Below are positions 1 to 10,325 of a stretch of DNA of 64,000 nt, one piece after another. Position 1 is the stretch's first letter; each line of letters begins with the position of its first letter. The translations under genes and the position numbers were made by a program. Under the pieces are notes generated by a model, which was not told the DNA's origin, did not search any database, and was given only the letters and a program-made list of their open reading frames with translations. Source of the DNA: Cocos nucifera (taxonomy: Eukaryota; Streptophyta; Magnoliopsida; Arecales; Arecaceae); the NCBI GenBank assembly GCA_006176705.1, contig QRFJ01000776.1, positions 248,001-312,000 of the forward strand, in the 5' to 3' direction.

Positions 1-1420
1 TACTTCATCAAGTTCGACCTTAGAGGCATTAGTTCCTTCACCAAGGAACTTCTTTTCTAAAAAGACTACCTTAAGGCTGACAAATACTTTTTGCTCATCA
101 GCAAGGTAGAAGTATTATCCTTTGGTTTCTTTTGGATAACCTATAAAACTATACTTATCAGACCTAAGTCCAAGCTTGTCTGTCATTAAATGTTTGATAT
201 AAATTGGACACCTTCAAATCCTAAGGTGCGAAAGCATTAGCTTACGCCCTGTCCATATTTCATATGGTATTTTATTAATAGATTTACTTGGAATCCTATT
301 TAGAATATAACAAGCTGACTCAAGTGCATATCCCCCATAGGGAGATCAGCAAACCAGCAAACCCCATCATGGATCGAACCATGTCCAACAGGATCCAATT
401 TTTTCTTTTAGATACACCATTATGTTGTGGTGTTCTAGGAGAAATCCATTGGGAGAGAATCCTATTCTCCCTAAGATATGTCAGAAATTCATTAAAAAGG
501 TACTCATCCCCTCGGTCAGATCGAAGAGTTTTAATACTCTTCCCAATTTGCTTTTCTAACTCATTTCGAAATAGTTTGAACATTTCAAACAACTCCAACT
601 TATGCTTCATTAAATAGATGTACCCATACCTCGATAGATCATCTGTGAAGGTTATGAAGTAGAAATATCCACCTTTGGCACTTAAGCTCATGGGTCCGCA
701 TACATCCAAATGTACTAGACTCAGGAGTTTAGTGGCTTGTTCACCTTTTTCAGTAAAAGATGACTTGATCATCTGACCAAAAAGATAGGACTCACAAGTT
801 GAAAGTGATTCACAATCACTAATATCAAGAATTCCTACTTGAGCTAATTTGTTAATTCTATTCTTGCTAATATGACCTAGCCTATAGTACCAAAGGTAGA
901 CATCAGACACATCACTAATTCTAAGGCATTTATCAGAGGATTGAACCACGTTAACAGGCATAGAAAGTAAATAAATTTCGTTATTCAATTGTCCAATCAA
1001 AATTGTAACACCATTCAAAATGATATTACAAAATTTTTCTTTTATTGATATTTCAAAACCATTCATGGCCAAAAGGCCTACAGAAATGACATTCAATAAG
1101 AAAATTGGACAATAATGACATTCATTAAGAATAACTTTATTTGAATTGATTATAAGGTTCATGATTCCTAAAGCTAGAATTGAAACTTGTCTTTCATCTC
1201 CAATGTTCAGGAACCTCTCACCTTGATCAAATCTCCTACTGACCTGCAAGCCTACATAGAATTACAAATATGATAAGAACTTCTAGTATCTAATACTCAG
1301 GCAGCAGAATCAAATAAGAAAAAATTACAAGGTGTTATCATATAATTACCTTGCCCAGCAACCACTTGCTTCTTCCTCAGCCTGTTCGGATCTAGGAAGG
1401 TAATGTACAGAGGATAGTTC
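1..1420 (-). pseudogene. D1 pol remnant: protease, GAG-pre-integrase, integrase, post-integrase
   Basis: The longest open stretch is 1249-320. It carries the GAG-pre-integrase zinc region (YRLGHISKNRIN, then TCESYLFGQ) followed by the integrase core: first Asp in LVHLDVCGP, second in FTDDLSRYG, and the PQHNGVSKRKN block. In copia integrases that last block normally reads ER or ERK at the catalytic glutamate. Here the codon at 407-409 is Lys, so the D,D,E triad is lost. Upstream, near 1276-1290, a protease-like LDTRSS replaces the usual D-S/T-G, so the protease glycine is mutated. Downstream (1-240) a post-integrase stretch with the FIGYPKET motif and an LEKKF-like end is visible in broken frames. 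Integrase would have inserted the cDNA into the genome. This copy cannot. Confidence 0.85.
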
Positions 1421-2168
1421 CTCTTCCAGTGCCCCTGCTTCTTATAGAAGAAGCACTCTACCTGGCTCTGGTCGGGTTTGCGCTTCTTGGTCCAATTCTA
1501 TGCAGTCGTCCTGGTGTTTGGCTGCACCTTCTTGTTCTTCTTCTTCTTATTCTTCTTTCCTTTATTAAAGAGTCGATGACTAGAAGAAGACCCTTCCACC
1601 ACATTCACCATCTCCTTATGGAGTTGGTGATCCTTCTTAAAGTTCTATAGTAATCCCAACAATCCATGGTAGTTGACTATAGGCTTTGTCATTCTAAAAT
1701 GAGTTAGGAAGGGGAAGAAGGACTTGGGCAAGGAATTAAGGATCGCACCCTTACCGAGCTGCTCGTGCAGGGAAAAGCCCAGCTTGCTAAGGTGCTTAAT
1801 CATCTCGATCATGTACAATACATGATCGATGACTGAGGCCTCGTCCCTCATCCAAGCATTGAAAATAGCACAACTTATTTTGTATCTTTCAACATCGTCT
1901 GGCATGCCAAAGGAGTCGTTCAACATTTGAAGCATCTCCTGTGGTTGAGCATTTTCAAACGTATGGCTAGACTTGTCGTTCATTATCGTCAGTATTATAC
2001 ATCAAATGATGGTACGGTCATTGAGCCACTTCTGATAAGTGTCTCAGACCGCTCCCCTAGCATTTGGGGCTGGCTCCTCAGGTGCAGAATCCATTACGAC
2101 ATAAAGGATCCGCTTATGCTCTAGGATAATTTTCAACTTATGATACCAGCTATCGTAGTTGGATCCCA
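1420..2168 (-). pseudogene. D1 gag remnant with degenerate zinc knuckle
   Basis: The open part is 1983-1645 (QPQEMLQMLNDSFGMPDDVE and onwards), typical of the copia gag (UBN2-like) nucleocapsid precursor. The likely ATG is near 2168, just before a GSNYDSWYHKL-like start, but stops and a frame change separate it from the open part. At about 1420-1465 a CCHC zinc knuckle is recognisable as CFFYKKQGHWKRNY. The second and fourth Cys are Tyr, so it should not bind zinc. Gag would have packaged the element RNA in cytoplasmic particles. Poly-Lys/Arg coding just before the knuckle (about 1530-1570) fits the family. Confidence 0.75.
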
Positions 2169-3917
2169 TTAATTTATCATTATCTAATAATGATTAGAGC
2201 GACAAGTTAGTGGCTATTTATGCATAATAAGAAAAACCAAATTTAATTAGTATATGAATCAATTATCCTAAAGACTTGGATTTTAGTCTAAAGGTTCTCC
2301 CACTATTTTATATGAATTGATAGCCTCTACCTCCAATTCAAGGAATTACTTTAATTCCTCAGTGGATACTAGAATCCACATAGACTATACATGAGCCTAA
2401 CTTTGGTTGGTCAATCTATGTGCACCTATGGGTAGGTTCAAAACTAATTACTTCTCTAAACAATTTCTAGTAATATCAATTTTGCCCCGAAGACCTAATT
2501 AGTAGGCTTTGGCCTCCACTAAAAAAGTTCGGTTAGGTCCAACCATTAACATGACCACATTTGGTCTTATCTAACTAATAAATGATCAGGCCCAACTTTG
2601 GTCGGCCAACCTAACCACCATCAGAAAGACTTAACCAAATCATCATTTTATGAATGATAATTTCATTAGTGAATAAGTACTAGGCCTTTAGGCCTCCAGT
2701 GATTATCAAATTAATGAACCTATTATCACTCAACTTAATGAAAGGCTATGATTTAGTTATCTATATAACTATTTTATTTTTAAGGATCTAATAATTTTAG
2801 AGGATTTAGTTAACATAATTAAGAAAAGTGAGCTAATTTTGATCTTCCCTCTGACTTCACTAAGTTAGATAAAAAAGGATCTAATCTAAGCTGGCATTAG
2901 AAGCACCTAAATCAGTCAGACTGATTTACCTAATTGACATGGGTGAGTCCAAATCATCAAGTGATCTAATCGAAACCTAACTCACCAGGATGATCAGGTA
3001 AGTGAGATCAGTGGAAGAGATATGCCATTAACTTATCAAAGACCGAATCAGTGCGAGTAGCTCTCAATTAAAAACCATCGGTCAAACTACCAAACTTACC
3101 TTAGACACCATCCGATTTATTAGTTTTAATTTAACCAACCTAGTAATTTCAGGTTCGATTGCGTAGCTATAAATCAAGTCCATTTGGTCCTCGTTAAAGG
3201 TATGGAGTTGACCAACTACAACTATTATAATCAAATCTATAGAGTCCCCTCTAAATTAATATTTAATTAGATTTGATCAATTACTCTAATTTAGTTCACT
3301 CTTTAACCAACTTTAAGTCTAACCCAATTTATGGATCTAATTCAACTAACCCAATAACCCACATTTTATGATTAATGACTTAGAGTCTTAATTCACAATT
3401 CTAGATACTAAATCATTATACTTAATATTTAATTAAGTTTATGGACTGTGGGTTAGGATTCAGTATTTTGAAAATATTTTTTAAATTTTTGAAAGATTCT
3501 TTATAACTTAGTATTATTCACCAATTGAGTCGACTCACTTTAAAATTGAATCGGCTCAATTCATAAACAATACTAGTTGTAGGGTTTAATCTAAAACTAT
3601 GTACACTATATAATACTAAATCATGAATTAAATTTTATCTAATTATGCATTCATGATCCAAAATTAGATTAAAGTCTAATATAATTAAATCATAAAAATA
3701 TTAGATCAAATCTAATATTTTATGATTAACGATATAGATCAGCAACGTACCAGGACAATCTTTTCATTATAGAGGGTAAACCCTATAACAGGATAACTTG
3801 CAGTCCATATGATCTGAGTTTTAATTTTTAGATCTAATTAATTATATTATTAGATTAATATTTAGATTAAATTTAAATTATCAATCTAAAATATATAGAT
3901 CATGTTTAGCCAACCTT
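2169..3917 (-). other. D1 5' untranslated leader
   Basis: About 1.75 kb between PBS and gag with no believable ORF. Two structured pieces are conserved in other copies in this window. One is a hairpin near 3767-3788 (TTATAG-A-GGG, loop TAAA, CCCTATAA). The other is a module bounded by AGGTAAGT (2996-3003) and ACTTACCT (3094-3101), which are exact reverse complements. Otherwise AT-rich non-coding sequence. Confidence 0.7.
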
Positions 3918-3929
3918 GCTCTGATACCA
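3918..3929 (-). other. D1 primer-binding site (initiator tRNA-Met)
   Basis: On the minus strand this reads TGGTATCAGAGC, the standard plant copia PBS complementary to the 3' end of initiator tRNA-Met. It lies two bases inside the LTR end at 3932. Confidence 0.93.
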
Positions 3930-3931
3930 TT

Positions 3932-6724
3932 TGAAGGAAATCACGCAGGGTTTAGGCATGCATTTTCAAAACTTTTTTGAATAAAATAGCAGCAGAAGTA
4001 AATATTAATCTAAAATTAATACTATGCATGCATTGATCATATCAAATAAATCCTACTCAGAATCTAAACATGCTAATATGTCATAGAAAAATAAAATGCA
4101 TTCGATCAGCAAATCGAATCTGCTGATCGATATGAGTTCAGAACTCGATACCTTTTCGTGGATAGTTGATCTCCATGATTTGAATCCACCAAAAAAAGTT
4201 GTGGTATTATGCTATAGCTGCACACTCGTTCGATCTCTATGGATGGTCTACACGGAGCTCCTGATCCCGATCAGCTCCACCGGAGTGCTAGCTCCTTGCC
4301 GAGATCTTTGACGATTGATCACTATCGATTCGATCGATTATATACTTTTTGATTTCTTAAATACTCCAAAAAATTAAAACATAAATATTAGAGAATAATG
4401 AAGAGATGTTTCAAATTTGGTGGCGATCTGATACTCACAGCACTCGATCTCTCTATCCGAACCCAGATTCCCAAAACTAAGATTTCACTTGGCCCAAAAA
4501 CCTTGACACACTAAAAATTCTATCACATCCTCTTTGTATGGAGTTTTTTTATGAAATAAGTTTTTATAGAAAGATAACTTTTAGATCTATAAACCTTATT
4601 TAGATTATATCTAAAAATTGAGCATCCTTAGAGATGAAAATCAGAAGAGAAGAGAGGCATGAGGGAAAAGTAAAGTGCTATAGGACCCTACTCACCTTCA
4701 CTCCAAGATTTTTTTTGCCCAAAACTAATGCCCAATCACTCAAAATTTTTACCACATAATTCTAACCCCATTTTTTGTATGCACAAAAAATTTCATAATT
4801 TATTGATGTGAATGCCATGGAAAAAATGCATGGAAAGAGATAAGGGTTAAGTGGTTGGGAAGTTTTAAACACTCGCTTGATTTCAAAAATCAAATGAGCC
4901 TCTTATCCTTATCCAACGTCTCCTCCCATATGTTTAACATGCAGAAGAACTCTCATTCTATGTGTGCATATTTTTATTTCTCCAAAAAATATTCGATAAA
5001 AAAAAGGGAGGGCGTGGGAAGCAGATAAGGTTGGATTGGTTCCAACCTCCAACAAACTAAGTTGAATTCAAAACTCAACTTACTTTGAACCGATCCAACC
5101 CTTGGACTAGGTCAAAAGCAGATAAGAGAGGGGGTACAAAAATCTTTTAGGTGAGAGAAAAGTTAAGTACAAAAATTTTGGGCATGGAACAAGAGTGGAA
5201 AAGTCAAAAATGGTGGGCGTATTGGAGAGTTTGAATTCAAACTTCATTTGACTTAGTCTTAATTGGTTTCAACCAAATCAATCTAATTAGACTAGGTTAA
5301 ATCCAACCAAATTAGGCTTAGCCTAATCTAATAAAATTTTAATCAAATTATAAATTAATTAGATCCAAATCCTGATCAAATCAGGATCAAAACTCTCATA
5401 GCGATTAGGTCATCTCATAACCTGATCCAGTCAAACCAAAGCGAATCAAATTCAATCAAACTTGATTAAATCCTCATCGCTCAATCAAATTGAGCTAATC
5501 AATAATTAAATTGCTAATTAATTCTTTAAAAATATCTAAGTCCAAATCGGATGGGTTACCGGATAATAGAGTCCCATTAACATGAAACTCCTGAAGGTCC
5601 CAATCTAGTGGGACTCTTGAACCCAGTGTCCCAAACGAATGAAACTCATGATCTTAGAGTCCTAGACTAATGGGACTCTTGATCAGAGAGTTCTAGATGA
5701 GCAAGATTCAGAGTTTCAGTCTAGTGGGACTCTTGGTCATAGAGTTTCAGTCCAGTGGGACTCTTGACCATAGTATCCTAGGTCATCAAGACTCATGATC
5801 AACCATCAGATCAGGTAGAAACTTCTTATGTGTGTGACTCCATAGGTTCGAATCCTAAGTTAGTAGTACAGAAATTAATTTTCTATACCAATCGATGTGA
5901 CCATCTAGCAATGGTACCCGACGTTCGGATAGGTCAAAAAGTCATAATGCAACAATGACGAACCTATGAAATATGGATACTATATAATTCATCTCCTTGA
6001 TCACAATGCTCAAAAAGATGATCTAGGGTTTATTGTCAATCCTATAATTCATCCACATTGTATTTCAAAATTTAGCATCCATTATATAGACTATCCCGAT
6101 CAAGGATTTGCTAAATTGAAATACAGTGATGCACTTGCTTCAACACTTGAAGGGATCAATCCCATCTTGACTCACACACTGACAAGCCAAGTACTTGACT
6201 GCACCTAGTAGCCTTCCATCATTGAATTAAAAATTTAGACAGTCTGATACCTAAGTACAGTGAGTTGCTTGCAAGTCACCATGGTGGTTTCAGGTCTAAG
6301 GGACACTTGTACCCATATTCTTTGGGACTAATCTTGACAGAAGAAAAGCTCCAAAGTTGGTCACATTCAGTGCAGATGTATCCATACATTTCACTTGCAT
6401 GCCATGCCAGTGTCTCAATACTCCTTGGTTATGAGGACAACCAACCTATATGGCACACAACGATCTATACTCGATAAACATTATCATCCTAAATAACAAC
6501 GTATCTTTTATTCATGAATAATTTAAGAACTAAATGATAAATTCTTCTTTGTCAAATCTAGATAGTCCTAAGGACTTCATCACAATACAGGAGTTTATTA
6601 GAAGACAACAGAATTTGTGATGAAAAATGTTAAAATAACTTTTATTATTTGATAATTCATATATAAGTACAACAAGTAGCACAATCGTCAATAGGCTGAC
6701 GTTTGACTTTGGGACATATTTTCA
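3932..6724 (-). repeat. D1 5' LTR (about 2.8 kb)
   Basis: The right boundary is set by the minus-strand start TGAAAATATGTCCCAAAG, which resembles the D4 and D5 starts TGTTAGGAAATGTATCC and TGTTGGAAAATGTATCC. The left boundary is TTCCTTCA next to the PBS. Collinear with the D5 LTR, including a minisatellite of GAGTCCCA/TGGGACTC units at 5565-5800 that D2, D3 and D4 lack. Small ORFs at 4096-4311, 5966-6208 and 6265-6477 lie in LTR sequence and show no family resemblance. Confidence 0.85.
5565..5800 (-). repeat. Palindromic minisatellite in the D1 LTR
   Basis: Roughly eight imperfect units of about 25-35 bp, built on GAGTCCCA...AGTGGGACTC, so each unit is itself an inverted repeat. The matching array in the D5 LTR is at 54098-54425. 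Confidence 0.8.
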
Positions 6725-8035
6725 ATAGTAACTATAGGCCAAAAAACTTGAATGTTGCTTTACACACATTTGATCTATCTAGACATTGAGTACAATTATT
6801 AGATGGTCACTTTGATTAGTACAAAAATTTATTTCTTCACTACCAACTTAGGTTCGAACCTATGAGATCATATATATAAGAAATTTCTATCTGATCAGAT
6901 GATTGATCAACTATTATGAATCGTTCAGGGATCTAATCATCAATGCAATTGATGATTGATCAAGTGTAAGTATTATAGGAGGATTAATTAGCAATTGGAT
7001 TGTTAATTGACTCAATCTGATTGAGCATTAGGACTGAGAATAAGTCTAATTAAATTATATTCAATTTGGTTTAGTTTAGACTTGATTAGCTCAAGTTTAA
7101 TTAGTTTATAAGATGATCTAATTACAAGAAAGATCAATTTCCTATTCGATTAGGATTTGTGTGCACCTAATTCTTAATTGACTTAAAATTTAAATTAGAT
7201 TTAAATAAAATTTAATATAATTTAAATGGGCTCCTAATAGGACTAGAATCATCCTTAATTAGGTTGAACTAATTTTAATTTAAATAGATTTTAATTTGGT
7301 TTGACCAAATAGAACAAGAGAGCCTAATTGGATTGGGACTCTTTTTCCTCTTCCTTGTGCCAGTACCAAAGCCCCACGCCCTCTCTTCTAAATTCTACAT
7401 GAGTTTTCTCACACCAAGAGACCCCACGCATGCCCCTTTCTCTCTTGGATATGGTAAGAATGTTGACTAGGTCAAACATGGTAAGATGTGATCACCTAGG
7501 ATTCTATTTGATAGAGTTTCAATATTTCCAAATACTATCCAATTGAGGTGCCTAAAATAATTAGATTTTGATCTGATTTTTGCATGGAAAAGGAATGTTT
7601 TTATCATGAATTATTGTTAGCCCATGCCAAATATTTAGGGGAGGCATCCAAGAGTTGGATGCCCCCCCACAAACTCCTTGATTTTTGACCTAGTTAACTA
7701 GGTATTTGACCTAGTCATGACTTCCTATTGGTCACCCTACTTAAGTGGGCTTTAGGCATAAGAAACCAAGAATACTTTATGAAAAAAAATTAGAAAAGGG
7801 AGAGAGGATGTGGAGAATTCAAGAGGAGGGGGTCTCTTCTTGTAAGGAGGCGTGAGGTTTTTTTAGGACATCTCCTTCTATGTTCTGTTGAGAGAAAAGC
7901 AAAAAGAGAAGAAGGGTTTCTTCTCTTAGGGTTTTTTATCCTCTCTTTGTACATGACTTTGAGAGATTAGAGAGAAGGTCCCTCTTTTTTAATCCTCCTT
8001 TGGTTCTTCATCTCTTGGAGGGTTTGAGAAATTTG
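6725..8035 (+). repeat. D2 5' LTR, left part (interrupted)
   Basis: Plus-strand D-family LTR beginning mid-LTR at the D1 junction. It is collinear with 21945 onward of D3 (shared GAATGTTGCTTTGCATACAT-like stretch, GGTTCGAACCTATG and the long AATTAGATT-rich part). It is interrupted at 8035 by element A and resumes at 18426. The last five bases, ATTTG (8031-8035), are the target-site duplicate of A. The front of this LTR is expected to the left of D1, outside the window. Confidence 0.8.
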
Positions 8036-9358
8036 TGTTAGATATATGTGCCCTAGAAGCCAGAATTGGCTGACACTTGTAATACACTTCTAGGGGCAAA
8101 ATTGTAATTTTGACTATAATTAATGAAATGGGTTATTTTCTATCACACATGTGTATTAAGTGTCTGTGATACATCCTTTGAGTTAATGGTAATGATAATT
8201 CATATTTTCAAGAGTTGAAAATTTAAGACATGAATAATCATTATTAACTCATAAACAGCTTCCGACCATAGGATCATCACGAGGATGGTGATTGATCCGG
8301 AAGGTTGGTGTACGATCGCTTCTCTTTAGTAGATGAGTCTTGAGTCTACGGTGTGGAGACACCGGAGCGAGAGTACAGGTACTCGTTAGAGAACGAGGGC
8401 ACTGAGCGTGACCACCTCGAGTAGTCATTAGGAAGTCTACCTTCTCGTCAATGACTGACTCGATGCTGCAGTAGTGTGTCTGGTTCTTTGACCTGAGATG
8501 CATCGGCAGTTCACCTTGAGGGTGTTATAGTTTGACTACACCATTACTCGGTCTCCTAGCCATATGGAACCCTGAGGTGTATGTTGGCTATAGCATGTTC
8601 ATTGTAGGAACTGGATTGCATCAAGATGGAATCTATCTACCTCGGTGGTAGAGGAGCAGCCCTATGATGATCATGAGAATCAAGTCCAGAAGCCCATGGC
8701 CATGGCAGAGTGAAATAATAGAAAGAGTTTCTATTTAGATTTTCACATTGGACTCGAATCGAATGATTACATCATATGACAGAGACTAGGGTTTGACGAG
8801 TTCACCTTAACCCTAATCTGATCGGGGCTCAAGATAGAAGAACTTAATCACACAGGTAGCTGCACCAAGAGGTTCGCATTCAGCTCTGATGGGTTGCCAC
8901 CATATACTGCTAGGTGTCACTGGTGGATTTTGGGAGCAATTAGAATGATTTAGATGATCGATCATTCTAGCTGTTCGAATCAGAAGAGTTCTGATCCATC
9001 GAAAGGAGTTTCGATGATGTCTATGATAGAGATCATGACATATCCCATTACCATACAGAACTGAACCTAACTGGGTCACACAAACAAGGGTTTGAATCTG
9101 GTGATCATCAATTGAACTGATCTAGTTCAATTGATCTGAATGAGATTCAATTAGGTTCAAGGAAATCGTGCTAGCACTCGATTGAACCTAACGTTCTTCT
9201 TTTACTATCATAAATAAGTTGTCCTGACTGAGCCAAAGGAGTTTGTGCTCAATCAGAGGCCTTCATATGGTCTGACTGGAGGTTGTCCAAGTCAGAATAG
9301 GTTGTCTTATTTGTAAGACATTACCTGCCATTTTTGGTCACCTGCCATTTCTTGTTCT

Positions 9359-9424
9359 TTGACTTTGGTCAAAAGTCTACCTTTGACTGGTCAAACGTTG
9401 ACCATTCACCCTTTGACTTTTGAC
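9359..9424 (+). promoter_or_regulatory. W-box (WRKY-site) cluster in the element A LTR
   Basis: Seven TTGAC cores in 66 bp. Forward: 9359, 9383, 9398, 9413, 9420. Reverse (GTCAA): 9368, 9390. The cluster lies about 310-370 bp upstream of the TATA box. In the 3' LTR (17471-17536) a C-to-G difference adds one more core. TTGAC[CT] is the known binding core of WRKY factors, which act in defence and wounding. Function here is inference. Confidence 0.6.
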
Positions 9425-9650
9425 CACATGTCATGCACCTATTGGAGAGCTGGTGGGGGCTTGTCCCCCTGCCAGAACCTGGCAAGGAGAAGGGCGCACG
9501 CCAAGGGTGGCGTGAGCCCAAGTAGGAGGCGCCTAGGAGTCCTTGTTGGACAAGGACTCCACCTCCCTTTTGGATTCCAATCAGAGTTCTACTAAGAATC
9601 CAGTTTGACTGGTCTTAGGCGCCCTCTAAGGAGGAATCCAGGGGTCTCTA

Positions 9651-9739
9651 TTCCAACCAATCAGATTTAGATCTGATTTCACAAAGGGTTGTGATTGGTT
9701 GAGAGGAAGAGGAGTTGGATCACAAGAGGTCTATAAATA
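9651..9739 (+). promoter_or_regulatory. Element A core promoter (CCAAT boxes and TATA box)
   Basis: CCAAT at 9657-9661, its inverse ATTGG at 9694-9698, and TATAAATA at 9732-9739 in the context GGTCTATAAATAAGACC. Transcription would be expected to start about 30 bp downstream, making U3 about 1.7 kb. The copy in the 3' LTR has its TATA at 17844-17851. Confidence 0.7.
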
Positions 9740-10313
9740 AGACCCTGCGCCCAACCCTAATTCCAATGCTATTAGATACGCCCCAAGGCTGCCTCTCCCC
9801 TCCTTCTCCATGCCATAGTCTCTTCTCCCTCTTGCTCTCCACGTCCAAAAGGTGTTTTGGACTTAGTTTGGTGCGATTCAGATCAAGGAAAGGCGATCAA
9901 AAGCAAGAAGGCTGCGCTGCTGCAAAAGGACGACTGCAGATCTTCAAAAGAGTTTTGAAGATCCTCCAGATCAGATCCAGATCTGATTTTTGGAGGTGTG
10001 ATAGAGAAGAAGAGGATCTCCAGATCCAACCCGAGTGGATACCGGTAGAGGCCAGGCGCTTGCGTGGCTAAGATCCAGAACCTTCCGCTGCAATCAGGAT
10101 CATCTACAGGGTAATAGGATTACCCAAATCAGGTAAAGGTAAATTGAATTTGATTTAATTTATCTTATTTTATTTTATTTATTAAAATAATAAGAATCAG
10201 ATCTGAAACATATCAAGATCTGATTGAGATCAAGAGAAAATTTTTGAAATATATCTCTTGATCTAATCAGATCTGGACGAACCTGGACCGGGAAATCAGG
10301 ATTTCCCTTCAAC

Positions 10314-10325
10314 TGGTATCAGAGC
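10314..10325 (+). other. Element A primer-binding site (initiator tRNA-Met)
   Basis: TGGTATCAGAGC, two bases after the LTR end at 10311. It is complementary to the 3' end of plant initiator tRNA-Met and primes minus-strand cDNA. Confidence 0.96.

Larger units (their letters stand above)
1..6724 (-). mobile_element. Ty1/copia element D1, partial (5' LTR to post-integrase)
   Basis: Read on the minus strand from right to left: LTR (6724-3932), PBS (3929-3918), long leader, gag, protease, integrase and post-integrase region, which runs off the window at base 1. Integrase lies directly after protease, which is the copia order. RT, RNase H and the 3' LTR would be to the left. The element abuts a plus-strand LTR of the same broad family (D2) at 6725, so it probably inserted into that LTR. 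The left target-site duplicate is outside the window and cannot be checked. The coding region is decayed. Confidence 0.85.
8036..10311 (+). repeat. Element A 5' LTR (2276 bp)
   Basis: Starts TGTTAGATATATGTGCC and ends TTTCCCTTCA. Nearly identical to 16147-18420. It contains a W-box cluster (9359-9424), a CCAAT box (9657-9661), an inverted CCAAT (9694-9698) and a TATA box (9732-9739). The minus-strand ORFs inside it (8503-8249, 9079-8813) are antisense to the element and the longer one lacks an ATG, so I do not call them genes. Confidence 0.95.

Noticed and set aside
8249..8503. 84-codon minus-strand ORF in the element A 5' LTR
   Set aside because: A one-base indel breaks the equivalent in the 3' LTR. 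Codon content looks like LTR sequence. No motif.
8813..9079. 88-codon minus-strand ORF, repeated intact at 16925-17191 and partly at 52118-52300 in the element C LTR
   Set aside because: It lies antisense in an LTR, starts with GTG rather than ATG, has no family resemblance, and its conservation is explained by the LTR copies being recent duplicates.
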